Positions 8,495 to 17,465 of a stretch of DNA of 64,000 bases are shown in pieces. The position numbers and the translations under genes are program-made. The notes under the pieces are model-generated. The model saw only the letters and a list, made by a program, of their open reading frames with translations, had not been told where the DNA came from and searched no databases. Source of the DNA: Flavobacterium zhairuonense. GTDB taxonomy: Bacteria; Bacteroidota; Bacteroidia; Flavobacteriales; Flavobacteriaceae. Each line of letters starts with the position of its first letter. Position 1 is the stretch's first letter. Location of the stretch: the NCBI RefSeq assembly GCF_004352915.1, contig NZ_SJSY01000075.1:248001-312000 (forward strand). Reading direction: 5' to 3'.

Positions 8495-10798
8495 TTAATT
8501 TATTTGTACAAATTTACTTGCAATTATAGGATTTCCATTAACGATAATTGTTAAATCTTGATCGCCATCTACAGTAAAAGTTGTTTCGTTGTGATTTACA
8601 GCTACTTTTAAAATTTGGTTTCTGAAATTAATTTTAAAAGAGTAACCGTTCCATTCTTTTGGAATTTTTGGAGAGAAATGAAGTTGGTCATTTTTCACAC
8701 GCATTCCGCCAAAACCTTCCACAATACTCATCCAAGTTCCGGCCATTGACGTGATATGACAACCTTCTTCTACTTCTTTATTATAATCATCTAAATCCAG
8801 ACGAGAAGTTCTTAAGTAGAAAGTATATGCCATATCCATTTTATCTAAAGCAGCAGCCTGAATCGAGTGAACGCAAGGAGAAAGTGAACTTTCATGAACC
8901 GTAAATGATTCATAAAACTCAAAATTGCGTTTTAATTCTTCTTTAGAAAAATGATCTTCGAAGAAATAGAAACCTTGTAAAACGTCAGCCTGTTTGATGT
9001 ATGGTGAACGCAATACGCGATCCCAAGACCATTTTTGGTTAATTGGGCGCTGTGATTTATCTAAATCTTTCACAGGAACTAAATCTTTGTCTAAGAATCC
9101 GTCTTGCTGTAAATAGATTCCAAGTTCTTTTGAAATTGGAAAGTACATATCATCAGCTACTTTTTTCCATTCTTTAATTTCTTCAGATGAAAGATTCACT
9201 TTTTCAAGAACGCGTTTGTGATCTGCAGGATATTCTGAAGACACTTTTTCGATTTGTTCTGCAGCAAAATCAATACACCATTTTGCAATATAATTGGTGT
9301 AGAAATTATTGTTGATGTTGTTTTCGTATTCGTTTGGACCTGTAACTCCCAGAATTACATATTGGTTTTTATCTTTTGAGAAAGAAGCTCTTTGGTGCCA
9401 GAAACGCGCAATCCCGATTAAAACTTCTAAACCTTTTTCTGGAATATAAGAGTAATCTCCCGTGTAACGATTGTAGTTGTAAATCGCAAAAGCAATCGCA
9501 CCATTTCTGTGGATTTCTTCGTGCGTGATTTCCCATTCGTTGTGACATTCTTCACCATTCATGGTAACCATTGGGTATAAAGCAGCTCCGTTTTTGAAAC
9601 CTAAATTGTCTTTAGCGTTTTCAATTGCTTTGTCTAATTGATTGTAACGATACGTCAATAAGTTTCTTGCAACTTGCTGGTCTTTTGTAGCCATGTAAAA
9701 CGGAATACAATATGCCTCAGTGTCCCAATAAGTTGATCCGCCGTATTTTTCTCCTGTAAATCCTTTTGGACCAATGTTTAAACGAGAATCCTTTCCTGAA
9801 TACGTCTGGTTTAATTGGAAAATGTTGAAACGAATTCCTTGTTGTGCTTTTACATCGCCTTCAATAGTAATATCTGACATTTCCCAGATTTTTGCCCAAG
9901 CTTCAATTTGATTTTGAAGAAGTGCGTCATATCCTAAAGCAACTGCCGATTTAATTACCTTTTCGGCTCCAGTCAAAGTATTTTCGTGGTTTAAAGAAAC
10001 TGTATATCCGCCAATTTTTTGAATTGATGAGGTCTGTCCTTTTGCAATAATTGTCCCGTACGTATATTGAACTTTATCTGTTGTTGAATCGATTGTTGAT
10101 GGTGAAACGTTGATATTTTCTCCGTTTGCCAAAATCGTATTGTGCATGAAGGTTGTAACCTTAAAATGCGTTTTAAACGTTTGAGCCGTTACAAAAGCTT
10201 CGTTTGTACCTTTTTTAACTTCAAGCGGTTCCCAGAATTTTTCTTCCCAGTTAGCGTCTTCATTAGTTACACCAGCGTCAACATAAGGTTTGTAAACGAT
10301 TTTTGCATCTTTGTTTAAAGGTGTAATATCGTATTTAATGATTCCGGCTTCGTCTAAATCTAATGAAAGAAAACGACGAACATTTACCGAGATTTCAGTT
10401 CCGTTTTTAAGAATTGCTTCAAAAGAACGATTGTACCAACCTTCTTTCATATTCAATTCTCTGCGGAAATTTCTAACCTCGGTGCAAGTATTTAAATCAA
10501 GATTTTCTTCGTTGATTTCAATGTCAATTCCTATCCAGTTTGGTGCGTTTAGAACTTTAGCGAAATACTTTGGATAACCGTTTTTCCACCAGCCCACTTT
10601 TGTTTTGTCTGGATAGTAAATCCCAGCGATGTAACTTCCCTGGAAAGTTTCTGCTGAGTATGTTTCTTCAAAATTGGCGCGTTGTCCCATAGCACCGTTG
10701 CCGATACTAAAAAGACTTTCAGACGATTTTACGCGTTCTGCGTCAAATCCTTCTTCGATAATTGACCAATTGTCTGGTTTTATATAATCTTGATTCAT
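8495..10798 (-). CDS. GH65 maltose phosphorylase-type enzyme
   Basis: The 767-residue protein is a full-length GH65 phosphorylase without a signal peptide, hence cytosolic. It would split maltose (or a related alpha-glucobiose) with phosphate into beta-glucose 1-phosphate and glucose. The order of domains is an N-terminal beta-sandwich, an (alpha/alpha)6 barrel and a C-terminal beta-sheet. The barrel has the family hallmark WDTEAYCIPFY and the stretch CHNEWEITHEEIHRNGAIAF, whose Glu in HEEIHRN is the expected general acid. The next gene upstream encodes beta-phosphoglucomutase, which uses beta-glucose 1-phosphate and so supports phosphorolysis rather than hydrolysis. Kojibiose, nigerose or trehalose as substrate cannot be excluded from sequence, but the starch locus favours maltose. 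Confidence 0.92.
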   Translation of the reverse strand: MNQDYIKPDNWSIIEEGFDAERVKSSESLFSIGNGAMGQRANFEETYSAETFQGSYIAGIYYPDKTKVGWWKNGYPKYFAKVLNAPNWIGIDIEINEENLDLNTCTEVRNFRRELNMKEGWYNRSFEAILKNGTEISVNVRRFLSLDLDEAGIIKYDITPLNKDAKIVYKPYVDAGVTNEDANWEEKFWEPLEVKKGTNEAFVTAQTFKTHFKVTTFMHNTILANGENINVSPSTIDSTTDKVQYTYGTIIAKGQTSSIQKIGGYTVSLNHENTLTGAEKVIKSAVALGYDALLQNQIEAWAKIWEMSDITIEGDVKAQQGIRFNIFQLNQTYSGKDSRLNIGPKGFTGEKYGGSTYWDTEAYCIPFYMATKDQQVARNLLTYRYNQLDKAIENAKDNLGFKNGAALYPMVTMNGEECHNEWEITHEEIHRNGAIAFAIYNYNRYTGDYSYIPEKGLEVLIGIARFWHQRASFSKDKNQYVILGVTGPNEYENNINNNFYTNYIAKWCIDFAAEQIEKVSSEYPADHKRVLEKVNLSSEEIKEWKKVADDMYFPISKELGIYLQQDGFLDKDLVPVKDLDKSQRPINQKWSWDRVLRSPYIKQADVLQGFYFFEDHFSKEELKRNFEFYESFTVHESSLSPCVHSIQAAALDKMDMAYTFYLRTSRLDLDDYNKEVEEGCHITSMAGTWMSIVEGFGGMRVKNDQLHFSPKIPKEWNGYSFKINFRNQILKVAVNHNETTFTVDGDQDLTIIVNGNPIIASKFVQIN

Positions 10799-10834
10799 TT
10801 GTTTAATTTGATAATTGAGATAATTAGATAATTA

Positions 10835-10892
10835 GTCAATTTGAGAATTAGATAATTTGTGTTTGTCGTATTTATCTAATTGTCACATTGGC
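10835..10892. repeat. Intergenic palindrome, family E
   Basis: The left arm GTCAATTTGAGAATTAGAT (10835 onward, 21 bases) and the right arm TTATCTAATTGTCACATTGG (10872 onward, 21 bases) pair at 18 of 21 positions. Extra copies of AATTAGATAA and TCTAATTG flank it. It lies between the beta-phosphoglucomutase and GH65 genes. Confidence 0.7.
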
Positions 10893-10900
10893 ATATTTTT

Positions 10901-11554
10901 CTAATTGATTAATTTTTCTATAAAGTCTGATGTGATTTGGGTAAAATCTTTAAAAATATAGTCAGCTTCATGTAAAATTGTTTCCTCACCAATTCCCACA
11001 CTTACCATGTCTGCAATGTTTGCTGCCTGAATTCCGGCAACAGAATCTTCAAATACGATTGAATTTTTTGGATCAATGTTTAATAATTGAGCCGCTTTTA
11101 CGAATACTTCAGGGTCTGGTTTTGCATTGGTAACGTCATTTCCGTCAACAATAACATCGAAGTAAGACAGAACCCCTGTTTTTTCTAGAATTGGTCTTGC
11201 ATTTTTACTCGCTGAGCCTAATGCAATTCCTTGGTTTTTATCTTTTAATAGTTTTAGAATTTTTAAAACTCCTGGAAGAACCTCACTTTCATCCATGTCA
11301 ACTAAATAAGATAGATAATCTTCGTTTTTTTGAATCAGCCATTTGTCTTTGTCTTCTTGCGAAGCCTGAACATTTCCTAATCCAAGTATAATGTCTAAAG
11401 AACGAACTCGGCTAACACCTTTTAAAAGTTCATTGTCTTCGTGTGTAAAATTTATGTTTAATGACTGTGCGATTTTTTGCCAAGCTAAAAAGTGGTATTT
11501 AGCGGTATCGACAATTACGCCATCAAGGTCGAATATGAACGCTTTTTTATTCAT
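10901..11554 (-). CDS. pgmB: Beta-phosphoglucomutase
   Basis: The 217-residue HAD-superfamily protein would convert beta-glucose 1-phosphate from maltose phosphorolysis into glucose 6-phosphate in the cytosol. Motif I is FDLDGVIVDTAKYHF (Asp9 nucleophile, Asp11 acid/base; GVI is typical of beta-PGM). GSASKNA (motif II), AKPDPEVF (motif III Lys) and FEDSVAGIQAA (metal-binding acids) follow. Helical cap residues lie between motifs I and II. I chose the ATG at 11554; an in-frame TTG at 11563 adds only three residues. The start overlaps the stop of the upstream transporter gene by 8 bases, so translation is probably coupled. Confidence 0.93.
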   Translation of the reverse strand: MNKKAFIFDLDGVIVDTAKYHFLAWQKIAQSLNINFTHEDNELLKGVSRVRSLDIILGLGNVQASQEDKDKWLIQKNEDYLSYLVDMDESEVLPGVLKILKLLKDKNQGIALGSASKNARPILEKTGVLSYFDVIVDGNDVTNAKPDPEVFVKAAQLLNIDPKNSIVFEDSVAGIQAANIADMVSVGIGEETILHEADYIFKDFTQITSDFIEKLIN

Positions 11555-13064
11555 GAATTTCAATTTTAGATTTGCTATTTACTCTAAGAGTCAATAATCC
11601 TGCGAAAATCATTGAGATGCCTCCAATTATTAGAGCGTAAATAGGTTCATTATGAAAGAATTGTTTGATTACAAATCCTAATATCGTAGCGGCTACGATT
11701 TGTGGTATTACGACGAAAAAGTTGAAAACTCCCATGTAATAACCCATTTTTGCAGCCGGCAAAGCACCAGATAACATCGCATAAGGCATAGATAAAATAC
11801 TTGCCCATGCAATTCCCACACCGATCATTGGAACAATCAGCATTTGTTTATCACCAATAAAATAAACAGAAATTAAACCAACACCTCCAGCACATAATGC
11901 CAATAAGTGTGTTGCTCTAACGCCTACTTTTTTTGCAATAATTGGTAATAAGAAAGCTACTGCAGCTGCAATTCCGTTGTAAACTGTAAATAATACAGAA
12001 ACCCAGTCGGCAGCATCATTATATACTTTTGAAGTGGTATCTGTTGTGCCAAAAATGTGCTGTGTAACAGCTTGTGTGGTATAAATCCACATTGAGAAAA
12101 GTGCAAACCATGAGAAGAATTGAACCCAGGCCAATTTTTGCATTGTTTTTGGCATGTTCAATAAATCGGTCATGATTATGGTAAAGCCGTTTTGGACTTT
12201 TTTATTTCGTAATTGCGATGCAATTACAAATAAAATACCCATAAAAATTAGTCCAATGAATAAGATATACAGCTCTTTTGCGAGGCTATTTTCAAAAATT
12301 AAAAACGAAATTAATCCGCCAATAGCAGCAAATGCAAGTCCAAGCGATAATTGCTTCTTAGTGCTTATGCCAGATTCTGTTTCAGAACTAGATAGATCTT
12401 CAGCATCTTTTTTAGAGTTGGCTTCAAAAGCATGAAGTTCTTCAGGAGTATATTCAGTTGTTTTGAAAACCGTCCATAAAACTGAAAGAAGAAAAACAAT
12501 TCCACCAATATAAAAAGACCATTTTACGGCATCAGGAATAATTCCCTCAGGAGCAGTATTGCTTACTCCGAAAACATTTGTGAAAAGATAAGGCAGAACT
12601 GAACCTACAACGGCTCCGGTTCCAATAAAGAAACTCTGCATTACAAAACCCAAAGCGCGTTGTTCGTCTGGCAAATTATCACCAACGAAAGCGCGGAAAG
12701 GCTCCATAGAAACATTTATCGAAGCGTCCATTATCCATAAAGTTCCTGCAGCAATCCATAAAGTAGGAGAGTTGGGCATAACGAATAATGCAATCGAAGA
12801 CAATAAAGCTCCAATTAAAAAATAAGGGCGTCGTCTGCCTAAACGCGTCCAGGTTCTGTCGCTGAAATAACCGATAACGGGTTGAATTATTAATCCTGAA
12901 ACAGGAGCTGCAATCCATAAAATCGGAATTTCATCAATTTTGGCACCAAGAGTTTCAAAAATTCGAGAAGTATTTGCGTTTTGCAGTGCAAAACCAAACT
13001 GTATTCCCAAGAAACCGAAACTCATGTTCCAAATTTCCCAGAAACTTAATTTACGCTTTTCCAT
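11547..13064 (-). CDS. MFS sugar transporter, maltose type
   Basis: The 505-residue protein has about twelve hydrophobic segments and the MFS loop motif GYFSDRTWTRLGRRRPYFLIG between segments 2 and 3, a pattern typical of the sucrose/maltose (GPH/SLC45-like) transporters. A hydrophilic loop between the two halves is rich in Glu, Asp and Ser (about residues 205-230). It would carry maltose or short maltooligosaccharides across the inner membrane with protons or sodium. It overlaps pgmB and is followed by the GH65 gene, which fits delivery of maltose to cytosolic phosphorolysis. It is the first gene of the minus-strand starch run; an inverted repeat upstream may be an operator. Confidence 0.88.
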   Translation of the reverse strand: MEKRKLSFWEIWNMSFGFLGIQFGFALQNANTSRIFETLGAKIDEIPILWIAAPVSGLIIQPVIGYFSDRTWTRLGRRRPYFLIGALLSSIALFVMPNSPTLWIAAGTLWIMDASINVSMEPFRAFVGDNLPDEQRALGFVMQSFFIGTGAVVGSVLPYLFTNVFGVSNTAPEGIIPDAVKWSFYIGGIVFLLSVLWTVFKTTEYTPEELHAFEANSKKDAEDLSSSETESGISTKKQLSLGLAFAAIGGLISFLIFENSLAKELYILFIGLIFMGILFVIASQLRNKKVQNGFTIIMTDLLNMPKTMQKLAWVQFFSWFALFSMWIYTTQAVTQHIFGTTDTTSKVYNDAADWVSVLFTVYNGIAAAVAFLLPIIAKKVGVRATHLLALCAGGVGLISVYFIGDKQMLIVPMIGVGIAWASILSMPYAMLSGALPAAKMGYYMGVFNFFVVIPQIVAATILGFVIKQFFHNEPIYALIIGGISMIFAGLLTLRVNSKSKIEIHE

Positions 13065-13075
13065 TATCGTAATTT

Positions 13076-13108
13076 GAAAATTATACGATAAGCGCTTTGC
13101 TTATCAAA
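13076..13108 (-). promoter_or_regulatory. Candidate promoter with palindromic operator upstream of the MFS gene
   Basis: GATAAGC (13087-13093) and GCTTATC (13099-13105) form a perfect 7-base inverted repeat with a 5-base loop. Read on the minus strand, TTG lies just before it and TAATTTTC (13076-13083, one mismatch to TAnnTTTG) just after, 21 bases apart. A protein bound there would sit in the promoter spacer. Odd point: the leader before the ATG at 13064 would be only a few bases. The LacI-type regulator encoded next door is the obvious candidate, but this is inference. Confidence 0.4.
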
Positions 13109-13185
13109 ACTTTGTTTCTTTCGAAGTAAAACTAAAAGCCTTGACTGGGCGTAAAATTATAAATTATTTTTTTATTAATGCTAAT

Positions 13186-13215
13186 AAAAAAGCCATAAAT
13201 ATTTTTTATGGCTTT
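13186..13215 (-). terminator. Rho-independent terminator after the LacI-type gene
   Basis: On the minus strand AAAGCCATAAA and TTTATGGCTTT form an 11-base stem with a 5-base loop, followed by a run of T. It lies 24 bases after the regulator stop codon and separates the regulator from the transporter operon. Confidence 0.75.
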
Positions 13216-13238
13216 AGAATGCATTGATTTTAAGAAAA

Positions 13239-14270
13239 TTAGTCAGTAGATTCTCTTTTTATTAAGTGGGTTTCTATGACTTCGGTAGTATAGTTTTCGT
13301 TTTCGTCTTCATCATCTTCGTGGTCGGCTTCCAGTCTTTCAATCAGCATTTTTGCAGCTTTGTTGCCCATTTTTTCTCCACTTTGGCTTACCGTTGTGAT
13401 GCTTGGAGTGGAGTATTTTGAAATAATTCCGTCAGTGAATGCAATTACCGCTAGATCTTCGGGAACTTTTAATCCCATTTTTGATGCCGTTTTGATAATG
13501 GTTACTGCAAAAAGCTCATTTACTGCAAAAACAGCATCAAAAGCTCTTGCGTGGAGAAGTTCAGAAATGGTGATTTCGCAAGTATCAACATCTTCAATTT
13601 TGATGATTAGATCTTCATTAAAAGGTATTCCGTTATCTAAAAGTGCTTTTTCATAACCGTCAGTTCGCAATTTTCCAACACTTACATAATCTACTGTGGT
13701 TACTAAAGCGATTTTTTTTCGTCCGTTATCTATCAAGCTTTGAACGGCTTCATAAGCGGCAGCTTTATCATCAATAATTACTTTGTCGCATAAAATATCA
13801 TTCGTAACACGATCAAACATAACTACAGGCATTCCTTGATTAATGACTTCGGTAATGTGGTGGAAATCGCCTTTGAATTGGGTTTCTTTCGAAAGCGACA
13901 TGATAAAACCATCGATACTTCCGTTGGCTAGCATTTCCATATTCAAAACCTCTTTATCAAATGAATCGTCTGATAAACAGATTACTACGCTATATCCGTG
14001 TTCGTTGGCGACTTGCTCAACGCCATTGATTACAGTAGAGAAAAAGTGATGCACAATTTCGGGTATAATAATGCCAATACTCTTGGTTTTTCGGTTTTTA
14101 AGACTAAGGGCAATGTTGTTGGGCTTATAGTTATAAAACTTCGCAAAAGCCTGTACTTTTAGACGCGTTTCTTCGCCTATTTCTAAACTGTTTCGTAGTG
14201 ATTTTGAGACAGTTGAAATAGATACGTCCAGCTCCTTTGCAATCTGTTTTAGGGTTATTTTACGTTTCAT
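13239..14270 (-). CDS. LacI-family transcriptional regulator of the maltose/starch locus
   Basis: The 343-residue protein begins with a LacI helix-turn-helix (ITLKQIAKELDVSISTVSKSLRN, about residues 4-26) and hinge (YKPNNIALSLKNRKTKSIGIIIPE), followed by a periplasmic-binding-protein-like sugar domain to about residue 320. It lies between the susCDE-amylase run and the transporter-phosphorylase run, transcribed away from susC, so it probably controls both in response to maltose. The C-terminus is unusual: an acidic stretch, EADHEDDEDENEN, precedes TTEVIETHLIKRESTD. Bacteroides starch loci use the hybrid regulator SusR; a LacI-type regulator is the pattern found in flavobacterial maltose loci. 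Whether it represses or activates cannot be read from the sequence. Confidence 0.9.
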   Translation of the reverse strand: MKRKITLKQIAKELDVSISTVSKSLRNSLEIGEETRLKVQAFAKFYNYKPNNIALSLKNRKTKSIGIIIPEIVHHFFSTVINGVEQVANEHGYSVVICLSDDSFDKEVLNMEMLANGSIDGFIMSLSKETQFKGDFHHITEVINQGMPVVMFDRVTNDILCDKVIIDDKAAAYEAVQSLIDNGRKKIALVTTVDYVSVGKLRTDGYEKALLDNGIPFNEDLIIKIEDVDTCEITISELLHARAFDAVFAVNELFAVTIIKTASKMGLKVPEDLAVIAFTDGIISKYSTPSITTVSQSGEKMGNKAAKMLIERLEADHEDDEDENENYTTEVIETHLIKRESTD

Positions 14271-14411
14271 AGCGTTTTTTGGAAAAAATCTAATTGATAA
14301 TAAAGTTGGTTAATATTTTTGGTATTGGCAATTTTTGACTTAAAAGATTACAAAAAATAGAAAGTTTTCAACACTACCACGTTTTCGTAAACCAATAAAA
14401 ATTGCCACCGG

Positions 14412-14440
14412 TTGTTCGTGTTAATAAATTCATAATTTTG
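14412..14440 (+). promoter_or_regulatory. Promoter of the susC operon
   Basis: TTG (14412-14414) and TAATTTTG (14433-14440) are separated by 18 bases and match the Bacteroidota primary-sigma consensus (TTG, then TAnnTTTG) exactly. Transcription would start near 14447, leaving a leader of about 60 bases before susC. Just upstream, CCACGTTTTCGT and CCACCGGTTGTTCGT look like two related words that could be regulator sites. Confidence 0.65.
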
Positions 14441-14505
14441 AAATTCGAAGTAAAATTAAAAACTTAACTAACAATCACAAACTCAAACTAATTTAAACAA
14501 AAAGT

Positions 14506-17448
14506 ATGAAAACAATTTACAAAAAGTTGTTATTTTTATTCCTACTGCTGCCGTTTACTGTGTTAGCTCAAAGCACATTAAATGGAACTGTTGTCGATAA
14601 GGCAACTGGGCAGCCGATTCCGGGAGTAAATGTAAATGTACAAGGCTCGAAAGCAGGTACTTCTACAGATTTTGATGGAAAATTTCAATTGCCAAATTTA
14701 AAAAATGGCGATAAAATTGTCGTATCATTTATTGGATATGTAAGCAGTACTGTTACTTTTTCTGGACAAAAAACGGTAAACGTCATTCTAGAAGAAGATA
14801 CAAACCAACTTAAAGAGGTTGTTGTACAAGTAGGTTACGGTACTGTTAAGAAAAAAGATGCTACAGGAGCTGTAACGGTTTTAGGTGCAAAAGATTTTAA
14901 TAAAGGACCGGTGCAATCTGCAGATCAAATGATTCAAGGAAGAGTTGCAGGTTTGCAAATTATTAACGGAGGTGGTTCTCCAGGAGCTGATCCAATCGTA
15001 AGAATCCGTAGTGGATCTTCCCTTAGTGCAAACAACGATCCATTATATGTAATTGATGGTATTCCAGTTGCAAGCGGAGGAGTAGAAGGAGGAAGAAACC
15101 CTTTGTCTACCATTAACCCAAACGATATTGAGTCACAAACTGTTTTAAAAGATGCTTCGGCAACTGCGATCTATGGTTCAAGAGCTTCTAATGGTGTAAT
15201 CATTATTACAACTAAAAAGGGAAAATCTGGTGATATCAAAGTAAGTTACAATGGTAATTTTCAAGTTTCAGAAGTAACACAGCAAGTTGATGCTTTGTCA
15301 AGCGGACAATTTAGAGACTTCGTAAATGCTCATGGAAGTGCATCTCAAATTGCTGCAATGGGACAAGCTAATACAAATTGGCAAGATGAAATTTACAGAA
15401 CCGCTATGGGAACTGATCAAAATATTTCTGCTAGTGGCGGAAAAGATAATGTTACTTATAGAGCTTCTGTAGGATATACTAACTTAAATGGTGTTTTGTT
15501 AAGAGACAATTTTGAAAGAACTACTTTAGGAGTTTCGTTAAATGGAGACTTTTTTGACAAACACTTAAAAGTTCAAGTAAACAACAATACATCTATTATT
15601 AACAGTAACTATAGTAATACAGGAGCAGTTGGAGCAGCTGTAGGTTTTGATCCAACTCAGTCTGTAAAAAATGCTGATGGAACTTATTTCCAATGGATGA
15701 CATCTCCAACAGAGTTTAATCAGTTAGCGGGTAAAAACCCATTGGCATTGATTAACCAACAAAACAACTTGGGTACTTTTAATAGAAGTATTGGAAATAT
15801 CCAATTGGATTATAAAATGCACTTTTTGCCAGAATTAAAAGCTACAGTTAATTTAGGTTACGATCAAATGAGCGGTAGAGGTTTTGGTGGAACAAATGGA
15901 GATTACTTATTTGGACTTAAAGGTTCTGGATACAACAACTCTTACGTAAATATAGAGAAGAGAAATAACAAGTTAATGGACTTGTATTTGAACTACAACA
16001 AATTGTTCGAAGATATTAAAACTCAGATCGATGTAACAGCGGGTTATACTTATCAAGATTTTAGAGAAGAAAAAAACAAATCAAACTATAATTTTGAAAA
16101 TGATGTAAATACAGTAGAGTTATTCACTCCAACACATATTAATTTACAGTCATTCTTTGGTAGAGCTAATTTCACAGTAGCAGATAAATATTTAGCAACT
16201 GTTTCTTTAAGACGTGACGGTACTTCTAGATTTACAGAACAATATCGTTGGTCAAATTTCCCAGCAGTTTCTGTTGCATGGAAATTGAATGAGGAGAGTT
16301 TCTTAAAAGATGTTGCAAGCATCAACTCTTTAAAATTAAGAGGAGGATGGGGTATTACTGGTCAGCAAAATATTGGAAGTGCTTATCCATCTATTCCATT
16401 GTATTTAGCTTCAAATACAGCAGCTCAGTATCAAATTGGAAATACGTTCTATACCACTTATAGACCACAACCTTATAACAGCAACCTGAAATGGGAAGAA
16501 ACAACTACAATTAACGTTGGATTGGATTTTGCTCTTTTCAATAATAGATTTACAGGTACTGCAGACGTTTATGAAAGAACTACAGATGACTTGTTATTGT
16601 ATACTCAAAATCCTGCTTTCTTCGGATTTTCTAATTATGACAATTACAATGTTGGTAGTCTTAAAAACAAAGGGATTGAGTTGTCTGGTGAAGTAGTTGC
16701 GGTTCAAAAAGATAATTTAGAATGGAGAATTGGTGGAAATATTACATTCCAAAATTCAAAAATTACAAAATTAACAACTACTCAAGATAATACTCCTGGA
16801 CTAGAAGCTGGAGATAATATATCAGGAGGAACAGGAAATAAAATCCAAAACAATCAAGTAGGTTATGCACCAAATTCATTCTATGTATTTGAGCAGGCTT
16901 ATGATGCGGCTGGAAAACCAATTGATGGTGTTTTTATTGACCGTAATAAAGATGGTGTAGTAAATGAAGACGATATGTATCGTTTCCATAAACCAGCAGC
17001 TGATGTGTTTTACGGGTTTTATACAACTTTGAATTATAAAAACTGGGATTTCTCTATGAACTGGAGAGGTTCTTGGGGGAACTATATGTACAACAACGTA
17101 GATTCTGGTAATGGTACATATAATAACATTTTAATCAGACAAAATGATTTATCAAATGGTGTTGAGAATCTTTTAGAAACAGGTTTCAAACAAGGAAGTA
17201 ATTTCCAATTAAAATCTGATTACTATGTTCAGGATGCATCTTTTGTGAAATTGGATAACGTTACAGTTGGATATACTTTCAATCAAAAGATCAAAGGTAT
17301 TTCAATGTTAAAGTTAACTGCTTCAGCACAAAATGTTTTGACAATTACGAAATATGAAGGTTTAAATCCTGAGATTTCTAATGGTATTGATAATAACATA
17401 TACCCAAGACCAATTACTTTCATGTTAGGACTAAACGCTAACTTCTAA
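14506..17448 (+). CDS. susC: SusC/RagA-type TonB-linked outer-membrane transporter
   Basis: The 980-residue protein would import maltooligosaccharides through the outer membrane using TonB energy. A signal peptide ends FTVLAQ. A carboxypeptidase-regulatory-like domain follows (STLNGTVVDKATGQPIPGVN to about residue 105), then the plug domain with YVIDGIPV and SNGVIIITTKKGKSG, and a 22-strand-type barrel ending in MLGLNANF, with the terminal aromatic residue expected of outer-membrane barrels. Length is typical of SusC. It is immediately followed by susD (17 bases), its lid lipoprotein. It is the first gene of the plus-strand run and has a consensus promoter. Confidence 0.95.
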   Translation: MKTIYKKLLFLFLLLPFTVLAQSTLNGTVVDKATGQPIPGVNVNVQGSKAGTSTDFDGKFQLPNLKNGDKIVVSFIGYVSSTVTFSGQKTVNVILEEDTNQLKEVVVQVGYGTVKKKDATGAVTVLGAKDFNKGPVQSADQMIQGRVAGLQIINGGGSPGADPIVRIRSGSSLSANNDPLYVIDGIPVASGGVEGGRNPLSTINPNDIESQTVLKDASATAIYGSRASNGVIIITTKKGKSGDIKVSYNGNFQVSEVTQQVDALSSGQFRDFVNAHGSASQIAAMGQANTNWQDEIYRTAMGTDQNISASGGKDNVTYRASVGYTNLNGVLLRDNFERTTLGVSLNGDFFDKHLKVQVNNNTSIINSNYSNTGAVGAAVGFDPTQSVKNADGTYFQWMTSPTEFNQLAGKNPLALINQQNNLGTFNRSIGNIQLDYKMHFLPELKATVNLGYDQMSGRGFGGTNGDYLFGLKGSGYNNSYVNIEKRNNKLMDLYLNYNKLFEDIKTQIDVTAGYTYQDFREEKNKSNYNFENDVNTVELFTPTHINLQSFFGRANFTVADKYLATVSLRRDGTSRFTEQYRWSNFPAVSVAWKLNEESFLKDVASINSLKLRGGWGITGQQNIGSAYPSIPLYLASNTAAQYQIGNTFYTTYRPQPYNSNLKWEETTTINVGLDFALFNNRFTGTADVYERTTDDLLLYTQNPAFFGFSNYDNYNVGSLKNKGIELSGEVVAVQKDNLEWRIGGNITFQNSKITKLTTTQDNTPGLEAGDNISGGTGNKIQNNQVGYAPNSFYVFEQAYDAAGKPIDGVFIDRNKDGVVNEDDMYRFHKPAADVFYGFYTTLNYKNWDFSMNWRGSWGNYMYNNVDSGNGTYNNILIRQNDLSNGVENLLETGFKQGSNFQLKSDYYVQDASFVKLDNVTVGYTFNQKIKGISMLKLTASAQNVLTITKYEGLNPEISNGIDNNIYPRPITFMLGLNANF

Positions 17449-17465
17449 TTCAAATAACAAGAATA

